Of a stretch of DNA of 17,575 nucleotides, positions 1 to 7,637 are shown one piece after another. The notes under the pieces were generated by a model. The model was given only the letters and a program-made list of their open reading frames with translations. It did not search any database and was not told where the DNA came from. The stretch comes from Firmicutes bacterium UBA3941 (GTDB lineage Bacteria > Bacillota > Clostridia > Caldicoprobacterales > UBA3941): the NCBI GenBank assembly GCA_002385665.1, contig DGDX01000024.1, positions 1 to 17,575 of the forward strand. The letters are read 5' to 3'. Within the stretch, counting starts at the first letter, position 1. Each line of letters starts with the position of its first letter. A program made the translations under genes and the position numbers.

Positions 1-161
1 ACTGATTTGTAGCCCTACAGACCTTTGCATCTTATTTTCAAGTATTATAGAAGGTCAATAACCTCATCATCATATACCCGACTTTTTGAATAAATCCGGG
101 GTTATTACTGTCCTACATGTTTTTGTAATATGATTGACCTTCCTTCCAGAATAGCAATATA

Positions 162-1133
162 TCAATGCATGAAACGCCGGGATTCTTCCAGTGAGATATT
201 TTCATGCAAGGCCATATTTAAACCATCGGATATAATCTGTGATATATTATCTATGAGCATATCCACTTCTTTTGGTGTTACAACCAGATCCCCCAGTCCC
301 TGGCTCAGAACCTCATTAACCATGGCATCTAATTGGCTTTCCGGCATCTCCCTGATTATTTTATAGAATGCCGTACCAGGAGCTGTGTGTTTGGAAAATT
401 CCCCAATTAGCAATTCCAGGGAGTCCCTGCCTATAGTGTGTGCATACACTACCGTGGGAACTCCTATCGCTATGGTTTTAATGCCAAGGCTCTGTTCGTT
501 GATTCCCATCCTTTTATTTCCTATACCAGATCCCGGGCTTATACCTGTATCCGCAATTTGAATAGTCGTACCTATTCGCTGGGTTTTTCGTGATGCCAAG
601 GCATCTACAACTATTACTAAATCAGGCTTAATTCTGTCAACTAATCCCTTAACGATCTCACCTGTTTCGATACCTGTTATTCCTAATACTCCCGGAGCTA
701 TGGCGCATACAGGACGTACTCGTTCATCAACTTGGTCTGGTATCAACTCAATAACATGACGTGTAATCATCATCCTATCTACTACCTTTGGGCCCAATGA
801 ATCCGGTGTAATATTCCAATTGCCGAGTCCCACAACCAGCGTATTACTATCCTTATCCAAATTTACCAACGATTTAATTTCCTGACTTAACTTTTGGCTA
901 ACTTTTTCGGCAAATTCCAAATCACCGTATTTTATATCCTCAGCCTCTATGGTAATATATGTTCCCATTGGTTTACCTATTTTGGTTTCACCTGTGGGGC
1001 TGGTAATCCTGACTCTGGTTATCCCAATGCCATCACTTTCATAATTCTCACTTTCGATTCCTTCCATATCACTGCTTTGCTGTCCGTATAACTCTCTGGC
1101 CTCCATGGCTAGATCCGTTCTAATGCTAGTCAA
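162..1133 (-). CDS. gpr: Germination protease GPR (spore endopeptidase)
   Basis: GPR degrades the small acid-soluble proteins that coat DNA in the dormant spore, releasing amino acids in the first minutes of germination; it is made in the forespore as a zymogen. The N-terminus carries TDLAME at residues 6-11, resembling the SASP cleavage consensus and the known self-processing site of the family. TPDSLGP (Asp111) and VVDALA (Asp177) match, at the same 66-residue spacing, the two aspartates proposed as catalytic in the Bacillus megaterium enzyme. I chose the TTG at 1133 because GAGAGGTG lies 6 nt upstream; the open frame extends 17 codons further but has no ribosome binding site there. The 323-residue product is normal for clostridial GPR. 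It is divergent from rpsT, as in Bacillus (rpsT-gpr-spoIIP). A forespore sigma-G promoter is expected, but I could not place one confidently. Confidence 0.95.
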   Translation of the reverse strand: MTSIRTDLAMEARELYGQQSSDMEGIESENYESDGIGITRVRITSPTGETKIGKPMGTYITIEAEDIKYGDLEFAEKVSQKLSQEIKSLVNLDKDSNTLVVGLGNWNITPDSLGPKVVDRMMITRHVIELIPDQVDERVRPVCAIAPGVLGITGIETGEIVKGLVDRIKPDLVIVVDALASRKTQRIGTTIQIADTGISPGSGIGNKRMGINEQSLGIKTIAIGVPTVVYAHTIGRDSLELLIGEFSKHTAPGTAFYKIIREMPESQLDAMVNEVLSQGLGDLVVTPKEVDMLIDNISQIISDGLNMALHENISLEESRRFMH

Positions 1134-1327
1134 AATCTTCACCTCTCTAAATTTATATATTTTCAGGTTCCTGGGATTTTTCAATAGGAAATATGTTAAA
1201 TTAATGCAATACTATCTCATCCTAGTTGCAATTAGAATATTCCATATTTCCATATCCCTATATTGACCACCTAGTAGTTTTTTATACGATTACAATCTAG
1301 GATACGGCCAAAAATACTACATTCCAC

Positions 1328-1356
1328 TTGCCTTTTCCAATTTCCCATGATAAAAT
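1328..1356 (+). promoter_or_regulatory. Sigma-A promoter of rpsT
   Basis: TTGCCT (1328-1333) and TAAAAT (1351-1356) are separated by 17 nt, and a TG dinucleotide one base before the -10 makes it an extended -10 promoter. The implied transcript starts near 1363, leaving a leader of about 28 nt. A weaker alternative lies upstream: TTGACC at 1263-1268 with TACGAT at 1285-1290, 16-nt spacing. Confidence 0.65.
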
Positions 1357-1390
1357 TATCTTCGTTGATTGAATCAAGGAGGTGAATTGT

Positions 1391-1663
1391 TTGGCTAACA
1401 TCAAATCTTCAATCAAAAGGATAAAGATTGCAAATACCAGAACAATGCGAAATAAGTCAATAAAATCCGGCTTTAGAAGCGCCATTAAGAAATTAGAGAC
1501 AGCCATTTCTGAAGGCGATTTGGATAAGGCTCGTGCCCTATATCCCGAGGTCAGTAGCAAGTTGGACAAAGCTGCTGCAAAGGGGGTACTCCACAAGAAT
1601 GCCGCTGCTAGGAAGAAATCCAAGCTGGCTTTAAAACTAAAAATGGCCCAAGCTCAAGAATAA
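1391..1663 (+). CDS. rpsT: Small ribosomal subunit protein bS20
   Basis: S20 is a primary 16S rRNA binder that stabilises the 30S subunit. The protein is 90 residues, highly basic and helical. It begins ANIKSSIKRI after the initiator, contains RNKSIKSGFRSAIKK near residues 20-34, and ends in the usual lysine- and alanine-rich helix. The start is the TTG at 1391: AAGGAGGTG at 1376-1384 sits 6 nt upstream, and this start gives the family N-terminus. A GTG at 1382 is in frame but lies inside the ribosome binding site. It is the only plus-strand gene here, convergent with holA and divergent from gpr. A strong terminator follows 17 nt after the stop. Confidence 0.97.
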   Translation: MANIKSSIKRIKIANTRTMRNKSIKSGFRSAIKKLETAISEGDLDKARALYPEVSSKLDKAAAKGVLHKNAAARKKSKLALKLKMAQAQE

Positions 1664-1679
1664 TTGGCTATATTATGGC

Positions 1680-1710
1680 AAAAAGCTTCCCGGGGATGGA
1701 AGCTTTTGTT
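1680..1710. terminator. Bidirectional intrinsic terminator between rpsT and holA
   Basis: A perfect 10-bp stem, AAAAGCTTCC (1681-1690) with GGAAGCTTTT (1698-1707), encloses a 7-nt loop. Reading plus, the stem ends in TTTT followed by a T-rich tract. Reading minus, it ends in TTTTT. It therefore serves rpsT from one side and holA, which ends at 1771, from the other. Confidence 0.85.
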
Positions 1711-1770
1711 GTATATATTATTTCCTTTCAAAAAAGGGCCCATATGTTAAAAATAATTGAGGGTGATTCT

Positions 1771-2784
1771 TCACTGACTACACATCTTAATTATGATGAG
1801 TTCTAGACCCATAGTATCTTGAATCCTGCCCACCTTTATCCCGTAATCAACCTTTAAGCATAAGTCCAATCCCCTTTTTAGCTGTTCTATGGTAAAGTTT
1901 CTTCCTTGAGACAGGCATTTTCTCACGACGAATAATCTCTGCTTTAACTTGGTAGCTATTGTTTCGTAAGTATACCCCATCTCATGATAGCTTTTGGATT
2001 GAAGTATCAATCTAAACTGTCTGGCGATCATTGCCAGAATTGGCTGTATAGCCTGCCCTCTCCCATATATGAGGTTTCCCAGTACCATCAAGGCCTCATG
2101 GGTCTTCTTTTCCCCAATAGCATCAACCAACGTAAATATGCTCTGTTCCAATGTGGGCACGATTATTTGATCCATGGTCTCTACATCAATAACTGTACGT
2201 TCTCCAACGTAGGAGATAACTTTTTTTAATTCGTTTGATATGTCTTCTAAATTATTGCCCACAAGATCAACCAAATGCCTTATAGCATCATAAGCAATTT
2301 TTTTACCCTGTCTTTCTACGGTCTGGTTAATCCAAGTATAGAGTTCCCTATCATTAAGATGCTGAAATTCCAGAGCCTTGCCTGTACTATAGATATACCT
2401 ATATATTTTCTTTCTCTTATCTATACTGCCACGACAGTACAAGATCAGGCAAGTAGTTTCCGACATGTTCTTTATATAATCAAGAAATCTGTTTTCATCT
2501 ATATCACCATCGGACTTCCCATTCAAAATCGAAAGATCCTTTACAATCACCAATCTTTTATCAGCCATAAAAGGTAGGGTTTCGCATGCATTAATTATGG
2601 TATCTAAGTCAACCTGGGTACCATCTATTTGGGTATAGTTAAGATCCTTAAGAAGTGGATTCACCAATGCCTCTATCGCTTGATGCAGGGCCTGTTGTTT
2701 TACATATTCCTCCTCACCAAAAAAAAGATAGGCACCTTGCAAACCCCCTGCCTTTATTTCTCTAAAGATCTTGCGATAATCCAT
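1771..2784 (-). CDS. holA: DNA polymerase III delta subunit
   Basis: The delta subunit is the wrench of the clamp loader: it opens the beta sliding clamp and loads it on primed DNA. The N-terminal YLFFGEEEYVKQQAL segment is the family's opening of the AAA-like domain. QIDGTQVDLDTIINACETLP and KRLVIVKDL follow, and the helical C-terminal collar domain includes LIYGRGQAIQPILAMIARQFRLI. The second ATG (2784) is preferred because AGGGGG lies 6 nt before it but directly abuts the upstream ATG at 2790. The length (337 aa) is normal. In Bacillus, holA follows comEC and precedes rpsT; here rpsT is kept but yraN lies upstream, 48 nt from this start, so the two are probably co-transcribed. Confidence 0.93.
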   Translation of the reverse strand: MDYRKIFREIKAGGLQGAYLFFGEEEYVKQQALHQAIEALVNPLLKDLNYTQIDGTQVDLDTIINACETLPFMADKRLVIVKDLSILNGKSDGDIDENRFLDYIKNMSETTCLILYCRGSIDKRKKIYRYIYSTGKALEFQHLNDRELYTWINQTVERQGKKIAYDAIRHLVDLVGNNLEDISNELKKVISYVGERTVIDVETMDQIIVPTLEQSIFTLVDAIGEKKTHEALMVLGNLIYGRGQAIQPILAMIARQFRLILQSKSYHEMGYTYETIATKLKQRLFVVRKCLSQGRNFTIEQLKRGLDLCLKVDYGIKVGRIQDTMGLELIIIKMCSQ

Positions 2785-2832
2785 ATTCATCCCCCTAAAA
2801 TTAACTAAGCATTGGTATCTGGCCGACCTGTT

Positions 2833-3213
2833 CTATAAATAATACCTGCCTCCGATAGATTGGAATGCATTAGGGATATGATTAATTATTGGCTGCCCAG
2901 ACCTTCCGGGCATAACCTCCACTACGTCAAAACGGAAAGGGACCTCATATAAACCCTTCTCCTTGATATAGATTGAGGCCATCTTTATATATTTTTCTTG
3001 TTTTCTCCTGCCAATGGCTTCTATCGGAAATCCATATGCTGCAGAGGTTCTTGTCTTTACTTCAATAAATACCAGACATCCCTCATCCAAGGCGATTAGA
3101 TCAATCTCTCCTAATTTACAGCGATAATTGTTTTCCCGCATAACAAACCCTTGGCCCTCTAAATAGTCCCTAGCCTGCTTTTCTCCCCATCTTCCCAGTT
3201 CAATATGTTTCAT
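2833..3213 (-). CDS. yraN: YraN family (UPF0102) endonuclease-like protein
   Basis: A small protein with the Holliday-junction-resolvase-like fold of the UPF0102 family; its cellular role is not established. The PD-(D/E)XK-type residues are visible: Glu12-like GEKQA at the N-terminus, NNYRCKLGEIDLIA at 28-41 (Glu36, Asp38), and VFIEVKTR at 48-55 (Glu51, Lys53), followed by RFDVVEV at 94-100. At 126 residues it is full length. The ATG at 3213 has GGAG about 8 nt upstream. Neighbouring rnhB is the usual family partner, supporting a link to nucleic acid processing; the downstream gene is holA rather than the common comM/dprA. Confidence 0.92.
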   Translation of the reverse strand: MKHIELGRWGEKQARDYLEGQGFVMRENNYRCKLGEIDLIALDEGCLVFIEVKTRTSAAYGFPIEAIGRRKQEKYIKMASIYIKEKGLYEVPFRFDVVEVMPGRSGQPIINHIPNAFQSIGGRYYL

Positions 3214-3244
3214 TTTTTATCTCCATATCTTGTTCGTAAGATCT

Positions 3245-3339
3245 ATTATTGATGCTACATCCTTACTGCATAGCATCAATAGTCGCAGATACTGTATTAG
3301 TCCTTCTGACATCAGGAGGTCTCATGCAGTTAACTAATA
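3245..3339. other. Structured intergenic element between rnhB and yraN
   Basis: Hairpin 1 pairs 3245-3257 with 3271-3283 (13 bp, one wobble) around a 13-nt loop. Hairpin 2 pairs CCTTCTGA (3302-3309) with TCAGGAGG (3312-3319). It is flanked by an outer 7-bp pairing, TATTAGT (3295-3301) with ACTAATA (3333-3339), leaving a 13-nt bulge. ACTGCA in loop 1 (3265-3270) is complementary to TGCAGT in that bulge (3325-3330), so a loop-bulge contact is possible. No U-tract follows on either strand and no family is recognised. It could be an RNA element, a relic of a small palindromic insertion, or mRNA 3'-end structure. Confidence 0.5.
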
Positions 3340-3372
3340 ACCCAATCTTTACTGACAAGTATTTAGTTAGGA

Positions 3373-4155
3373 TTAGTCTATTAACTTATGAATAAAGGTA
3401 CGCCTATGAATAGGACATGGCCCGATCTGCCTTATAACATCTATGTGGCTACCGGTCCCATACCCCTTATGCTTATTAAAGCCATACTGAGGATATTTCT
3501 TATGCCATTCGTCCATTTCCCTATCTCTGATTACCTTGGCAACAATTGAAGCAGCCGCTATAGAATGGGAGCGACTATCTCCTTTTATAAGTGGGATATA
3601 AGGGACGGAAAAGTTGCCATCCATAGCATCTACCAATAAAAAATCAATATCGGGATAACATTGGGACACAGCATGCTCCATAGCGGTACGGGTGGCCTCT
3701 AAAATATTGATCCTGTCGATTTCCACCGGGTCAACACGGCCTATACCTACTGTTTTCGCCTTTTTCATAATCAACTCAAAATATTCTTCTCTTTTGGCCG
3801 GGGTAAGCCTTTTAGAATCATTAACACCATCTATATATGTATAAGGTTCAAAAACTACACATGCGGCTACTACAGGACCAGCCAGGGGACCCCTTCCAGC
3901 CTCATCAAGGCCTCCAACAAATTCATATCCCATAGCCCACAGCTTACGTTCTTCTTCCAATAAAACTTTCCTTCTCTTGAGCCTGGCTTCTTCATCCTCA
4001 AACCTTTTAAGAATCACACGCTGTAATGTCCTAACGCCCTTCCTATCATCTAGTTTTATTAACTCTAACAAAACCCTTAAGTCTTCAAGGGTACTAAATT
4101 GGACCAGTTCCTTGATTTCATGAATACTCAACCTTTTAATATCTAAATCAAACAT
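3373..4155 (-). CDS. rnhB: Ribonuclease HII
   Basis: RNase HII cuts the RNA strand of RNA-DNA hybrids and nicks at single ribonucleotides embedded in DNA. The catalytic signature GLDEAGRGPLAGP starts at residue 82, giving Asp84 and Glu85. LLVDA gives Asp176 and KGDSRS gives Asp193, completing the acidic site; SIAAASIVAKVIRD follows. Residues 1 to about 75 form the helical N-terminal extension common in Gram-positive RNases HII, so 260 aa is a normal length. The ATG at 4155 has only a poor binding site (GGGATGG close to the start) and lies 12 nt after rbgA, so translation is probably coupled. Gene order rbgA-rnhB-yraN is conserved in Firmicutes. Confidence 0.97.
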   Translation of the reverse strand: MFDLDIKRLSIHEIKELVQFSTLEDLRVLLELIKLDDRKGVRTLQRVILKRFEDEEARLKRRKVLLEEERKLWAMGYEFVGGLDEAGRGPLAGPVVAACVVFEPYTYIDGVNDSKRLTPAKREEYFELIMKKAKTVGIGRVDPVEIDRINILEATRTAMEHAVSQCYPDIDFLLVDAMDGNFSVPYIPLIKGDSRSHSIAAASIVAKVIRDREMDEWHKKYPQYGFNKHKGYGTGSHIDVIRQIGPCPIHRRTFIHKLID

Positions 4156-4167
4156 TCCATCCCAACC

Positions 4168-5019
4168 TTATATCTCGGGAGGTATTTCCAGGGTGATCCT
4201 ACCCAACCGCCCCTGCTGAAAGTCATCCAGCACATGGCTCGCTCCCCTACTATGATCCGCTATCCCACCAGCTTGAACCCAAGCTTTTTTTATACATATC
4301 TCTTCCAATATCTCATGCCCCTTTAAGCTCATGTCCAAATCGCCATATCTGGACACCAACTCATCAGGGAATCTCACTTTGGCTATCTCTAGAAAATTAA
4401 AGGCAATTTCCTGAATATCCAGAATTTCTTCCTTGATTGTACGGGTGTAAGCCAAATTTAAGGCTGTAACCTTTTGATCCAGTCTGGGCCATAATAGGCC
4501 TGGAGTATCCAATAATTCAAGATATGGGTTTATTCTAATCCATTGTTTAACTCTAGTGACCCCGGGTTTATTCCCGGTCTTTGCTTTTTTGCCACCGGCT
4601 ATGCCATTTATGAAGGCCGATTTACCTACATTGGGTATTCCAACCACCATACCCCTGATGGTCTTTTTCATACCCCTTTTCTTCAATATTCTCTTATGAA
4701 ATGTCTCAGCCATGCCTATAATAATATTCCTTGCCCTACCGATGGCTTTCGGGTCCAAGGAGTTGACCGGCACAGCTTTTATCCCTCTCTTACTAAACCA
4801 ATTGATCCAGTCCTCTGTATGGGATGGGTTGGCCAAATCACTTTTATTCAGAAAAATTATTCTGGACTTGTTAACAAAAAGCTCATCAAAATCAGGATTG
4901 GCGCTGCTTATGGGTATGCGCGCATCCCTTATTTCCAATACTATATCTATTAACCTTAAATCCTCGGATATCAGCCTCTTGGCTTTGGCCATATGTCCTG
5001 GATACCAGTTAACATTCAA
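4168..5019 (-). CDS. rbgA: Ribosome biogenesis GTPase RbgA (YlqF)
   Basis: RbgA is a GTPase needed for late assembly of the 50S subunit. The circularly permuted motif order is clear: G4 NKSDL (58-62), then G1 GIPNVGKS (127-134), then G2 around GVT (153-155), then G3 DTPG (171-174). The N-terminal NWYPGHMAKA includes His9, the residue that aids GTP hydrolysis in this family. A C-terminal helical domain binds rRNA. The start is TTG at 5019, with AAAGGAG 8 nt upstream; the nearby ATG is out of frame. Length 283 aa is normal. It lies 18 nt downstream of lepB. Confidence 0.97.
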   Translation of the reverse strand: MNVNWYPGHMAKAKRLISEDLRLIDIVLEIRDARIPISSANPDFDELFVNKSRIIFLNKSDLANPSHTEDWINWFSKRGIKAVPVNSLDPKAIGRARNIIIGMAETFHKRILKKRGMKKTIRGMVVGIPNVGKSAFINGIAGGKKAKTGNKPGVTRVKQWIRINPYLELLDTPGLLWPRLDQKVTALNLAYTRTIKEEILDIQEIAFNFLEIAKVRFPDELVSRYGDLDMSLKGHEILEEICIKKAWVQAGGIADHSRGASHVLDDFQQGRLGRITLEIPPEI

Positions 5020-5037
5020 GTAATTGACTCCTTTCTC

Positions 5038-5553
5038 TCATCTAAAAAAAGTAAAATCCGATATGGGCCAGATTCTTAACTGAGCCTTTCCAATGATATT
5101 TTCAACTGGGATTGGCCCTATATATCTACTGTCTTGACTATGATTGCGATTATCCCCCATTACAAAAATTGTATCTTCGGGGACTACCAATTTGGGAAAA
5201 TCACTTTCTGTTTCCTCATCTAAATATGGTTCATTCAATAGCTGACCGTTTATGTATACCTTATGATCTGCTATCTCAATAGTATCACCTGCAACGCCGA
5301 TAACCCTCTTAACATAGTTTTCTTTGTTATTGGTCGGGTTTTTAAACACAACAATATCTCCTCTGGATGGCGTGTATAGGTGGTATACTAGCTTGTTGAT
5401 TATCACTCTATCCCTGTCTCTCAAAGTAGACTCCATAGATTGACCGTACACCAGGGTGGTCTCAAATAAAAATAAACGAATTACCACTGATACAACGATC
5501 GCGATTAATATAGCCTGAATCCATTCTTTTATATCGTTCTTAACATCTTTCAT
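5038..5553 (-). CDS. lepB: Type I signal peptidase
   Basis: This membrane enzyme removes signal peptides from exported proteins. After a short cytoplasmic N-terminus (KEWIQ) there is one membrane segment, AILIAIVVSVVIRLFLF, then the catalytic region outside. GQSMEST holds the nucleophile Ser39 and YVKRVIG the general base Lys82, a Ser-Lys dyad. MGDNRNHSQDSR is the family's late motif. At 171 aa it is of the short Gram-positive (Sip) type. I chose the ATG at 5553, with GGGAG about 10 nt upstream, over an in-frame TTG at 5574 with no binding site. It follows rplS across a weak terminator, so it is probably expressed by read-through. Confidence 0.96.
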   Translation of the reverse strand: MKDVKNDIKEWIQAILIAIVVSVVIRLFLFETTLVYGQSMESTLRDRDRVIINKLVYHLYTPSRGDIVVFKNPTNNKENYVKRVIGVAGDTIEIADHKVYINGQLLNEPYLDEETESDFPKLVVPEDTIFVMGDNRNHSQDSRYIGPIPVENIIGKAQLRIWPISDFTFFR

Positions 5554-5582
5554 ATGCAGCCATCTCCCAATCAAATAAGGCC

Positions 5583-5613
5583 ATTATAAAATATGGGACT
5601 GCTCCCAGTCCCA
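5583..5613 (-). terminator. Weak intrinsic terminator after rplS
   Basis: On the minus strand TGGGACT and AGTCCCA (5613-5607 and 5600-5594) form a 7-bp stem with a 6-nt loop, followed by TATTTTATAA. The interrupted U-tract suggests partial termination, which would leave lower expression of lepB and the genes after it. Confidence 0.6.
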
Positions 5614-5618
5614 CATTC

Positions 5619-5963
5619 TCACAGATTCCTTTCTTTAACCCTTGCAGCTCTCCCTACTCTATCCCTTAGATAATACAGCTTTGCTCTACGAACCTTACCT
5701 CTTCGAATCACTTCAATACGATCAATCTTGGGAGAATGCACTGGGAAAACCCTTTCAACGCCTATACCGTAAGACAATCTCCGTACGGTAAATGTTTCAC
5801 GTAGGCCGCCATGCCTCTTTTGTATTACTATGCCTTCAAAGGCTTGCAATCTTTCCCTTGTTCCTTCAACAACCTTAACATAAACTCTAACGGTATCTCC
5901 TACATTGAACTTGGGGATATCCTTTTTCATCTGCTCTTTTTCGATAGTTCTAATTATTTCCAT
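5619..5963 (-). CDS. rplS: Large ribosomal subunit protein bL19
   Basis: L19 sits at the 30S-50S interface. The 114-residue protein starts [11 protein letters not shown], as in the family, and carries [20 protein letters not shown] and [17 protein letters not shown]. The C-terminus is rich in Arg and Lys. The open frame continues 23 codons upstream through the leader, but the family N-terminus and AAGGAGGT (5974-5981, 10 nt upstream) fix the ATG at 5963. It has its own promoter and leader, consistent with strong and separately controlled expression compared with trmD upstream. Confidence 0.97.
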   Translation of the reverse strand: MEIIRTIEKEQMKKDIPKFNVGDTVRVYVKVVEGTRERLQAFEGIVIQKRHGGLRETFTVRRLSYGIGVERVFPVHSPKIDRIEVIRRGKVRRAKLYYLRDRVGRAARVKERNL

Positions 5964-6033
5964 ATCTACAGCTACCTCCTTCCATGGAAAACGTTCCTTA
6001 CTAACCGCATTATGCGGAACGTCCGTAATCATA
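5964..6033 (-). promoter_or_regulatory. Structured rplS leader (candidate L19 leader)
   Basis: The predicted 70-nt leader has two overlapping pairings: an outer 7-bp stem, ACGTTCC (minus strand, 6022-6016) with GGAACGT (5997-5991), and an inner CCGCA/TGCGG hairpin (6017-6005) that competes for two of the same bases. An L19 leader is described upstream of rplS in low-GC Gram-positives, where it is thought to allow autoregulation. The identification here rests on position and structure, not on a covariance search. Confidence 0.45.
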
Positions 6034-6039
6034 AAAACA

Positions 6040-6068
6040 ATTATAGCATACCAGCATTTTCATGGCAA
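6040..6068 (-). promoter_or_regulatory. Sigma-A promoter of rplS
   Basis: Minus strand TTGCCA (6068-6063) and a perfect TATAAT (6045-6040) are 17 nt apart, with TGC just before the -10 (extended -10). Transcription should start near 6033. This separates rplS from the rpsP-trmD unit. Confidence 0.8.
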
Positions 6069-6083
6069 TAAATAATTGGTTCG

Positions 6084-6818
6084 TCATTCCCTGCCGCCCT
6101 TTAACCTCTCAATTGTCCTAATATCCTCCAATGTCAAGTCTGCACCCTCTAATAGGTCCGGTCGCTTGATTAGAGTGTTTCGAAGACTTTCTTTCTTTCT
6201 CCACCTGTCTATTTTTTCGTGATGCCCCGATAGGAGTACCTCAGGAACACTCATTCCCTCATAGGTCTGTGGGCGGGTATAATGGGGATATTCCAACAGC
6301 CCATTACTAAAAGACTCGTCCTGAGCTGAAAGATCACTACCCAACACTCCAGGGATTAGCCGGCTTACGCAATCGATAAATACCATTGAAGGTAATTCTC
6401 CGCCCGTAAGGACATAATCCCCTATTGATATCTCCTCATCTACAAATCTGTCTATGACCCTTTGATCAACCCCTTCGTAATGGCCACAAAGTAACACTAA
6501 ATGTGATTGTCTAGCATATTCTTTAGCCATTTCCTGGTTCAGGGTTTTTCCTTGAGGAGTAAAATAGATCACCTTAGCGTCCGGGGAACCGTCTAAAACA
6601 TGGTAGAATGCATCAAAAAGGGGCTGCGGAGACATAACCATTCCGGGGCCTCCACCATAGGGATAATCATCCGTCTGCCTATGTTTATTCTTAGCAAACT
6701 CCCTTATATTTATAGGGTTTATGGTTAGTATCCCTTTTTCCCTTGCTCTCCCCAAAATGCTGGTACCAAGTATAGGCTCAAACATTTCTGGGAACAGGGT
6801 AAGGATATCAATCCTCAT
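6084..6818 (-). CDS. trmD: tRNA (guanine-37-N1)-methyltransferase
   Basis: TrmD makes m1G37 next to the anticodon using S-adenosylmethionine, preventing +1 frameshifts. The SPOUT trefoil-knot regions are visible: YGGGPGMV (54-61), LLCGHYEGVD (109-118) and IGDYVLTGGELP (132-143). DESFSNGLLEYPHYTRP (167-183) carries the acidic residues of the catalytic region, followed by the C-terminal tRNA-binding domain. At 244 aa it is full length. The ATG overlaps the end of rimM by 11 nt; GGAGGGG lies 10 nt upstream inside rimM, pointing to coupled translation. Confidence 0.98.
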   Translation of the reverse strand: MRIDILTLFPEMFEPILGTSILGRAREKGILTINPINIREFAKNKHRQTDDYPYGGGPGMVMSPQPLFDAFYHVLDGSPDAKVIYFTPQGKTLNQEMAKEYARQSHLVLLCGHYEGVDQRVIDRFVDEEISIGDYVLTGGELPSMVFIDCVSRLIPGVLGSDLSAQDESFSNGLLEYPHYTRPQTYEGMSVPEVLLSGHHEKIDRWRKKESLRNTLIKRPDLLEGADLTLEDIRTIERLKGGRE

Positions 6819-7347
6819 CAGGTAATAACCCCTCCAATTCCTGTGCTGCTACAATTATCTCTTTTTCAATAATGTCAATATCCAAAATTACTTTTTTAAG
6901 CCCGGGTATTAAAACCTCCCCCGTTGAACCTTTGACCAAATAGACATCATTGCTGCCTGTGTGTATAACCCTTTCTACCTTGCCTAATGTTACACCTTCC
7001 TGGGTCCTTACCTCACATCCAAGGATGTCTGCAATAAAAAATGTGTCCTCAGGCAGGTCTCCTATCTGATCTCTAGGTATCCATAGGTATTGTCCTCTAA
7101 GTTTTTCTGCCATATTCATATTGTTATAGCCTTCAAAACTTATATACACACTGTTTCTGATATATCTTTTGGTTATAATCTTCAAAGGATAATACTGATC
7201 CCCATCTTTAATGTATAGTACATCCCATTCATTAAACTGTTCTATACTATCCGTTAGGGGTTCAACTTTGACTTCTCCCTTGACCCCTCTAGGTCTTAAA
7301 ACATATCCAACGGTAAGATAGTCTTGCAATTTTTTCATACTTCCCAT
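6808..7347 (-). CDS. rimM: Ribosome maturation factor RimM
   Basis: RimM helps assemble the 30S head and binds S19. The N-terminal domain opens with TVGYVLRPRGVKGEVKV (12-28). The C-terminal PRC-barrel domain includes ADILGCEV and IHTGSNDVYLV, ending with LIPGLKKVILDIDI. At 179 aa it is normal. The ATG at 7347 follows the khpA stop by 2 nt with no clear binding site; a second ATG at 7338 has GGGA very close. Either way translation is probably coupled to khpA. The 3' end overlaps trmD. Confidence 0.96.
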   Translation of the reverse strand: MGSMKKLQDYLTVGYVLRPRGVKGEVKVEPLTDSIEQFNEWDVLYIKDGDQYYPLKIITKRYIRNSVYISFEGYNNMNMAEKLRGQYLWIPRDQIGDLPEDTFFIADILGCEVRTQEGVTLGKVERVIHTGSNDVYLVKGSTGEVLIPGLKKVILDIDIIEKEIIVAAQELEGLLPDED

Positions 7348-7349
7348 GC

Positions 7350-7577
7350 TTAAATAATTTCCACAACAACTCTCTTCTTTTCTTTAGTCGCCGCGGCCTT
7401 TACCACTGTACGTATAGCTTTTGCTATCCGCCCCTGTTTGCCAATTACCTTGCCCATGTCGTCGGGGGCTACCCTTAGCTCTATGATAACTGTCTGTTCC
7501 CCCTCGACTTCCCTGACATCTACTTGATCCGGATTGTCTACTAGGGACTTGGCAATAAATTTAACTAATTCTCCCAT
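7350..7577 (-). CDS. khpA: KH-domain RNA-binding protein KhpA
   Basis: A 75-residue single KH domain protein. The GxxG loop that holds RNA is IGKQGR (45-50), preceded by APDDMGKV and followed by [10 protein letters not shown]. Family members (YlqC/KhpA) pair with KhpB/Jag and affect cell division and mRNA in streptococci. It sits between rpsP and rimM, its usual place. The ATG at 7577 has GGGGGT 7 nt upstream. No ylqD-type gene separates it from rimM, unlike in Bacillus subtilis. Confidence 0.95.
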   Translation of the reverse strand: MGELVKFIAKSLVDNPDQVDVREVEGEQTVIIELRVAPDDMGKVIGKQGRIAKAIRTVVKAAATKEKKRVVVEII

Positions 7578-7637
7578 CTACAATACCCCCGTATGCTTAT
7601 TTTGCTTTGTTAATGCCCTAAAACAACTATTCAAACT

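Noticed and set aside
1..161. Possible start of a further minus-strand gene (spoIIP would be expected after gpr)
   Set aside because: An ATG at 30 opens a frame to the edge, but only 10 codons are visible with no ribosome binding site. A TTGACC with a TAAGAT-like -10 is too weak to call. An imperfect CCCG/CGGG pairing near 79-101 lacks a U-tract, so no terminator is claimed.
130..366. Plus-strand open frame opposite the gpr 3' end
   Set aside because: It overlaps real gpr coding sequence in antisense and has no initiation signal.
1134..1327. Sigma-G promoter for gpr
   Set aside because: GAATA, GCATT and CATATTT-like fragments occur upstream, but none pairs a good -35 with a good -10 at 17-18 nt.
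1297..1623. 108-codon minus-strand open frame opposite rpsT
   Set aside because: It is antisense to a certain ribosomal protein gene, has no ribosome binding site, and its hydrophobic composition is what the reverse frame of lysine-rich codons gives.
4543..4953. 136-codon plus-strand open frame inside rbgA
   Set aside because: It lies wholly opposite conserved GTPase motifs of rbgA, with no ribosome binding site or recognisable protein.
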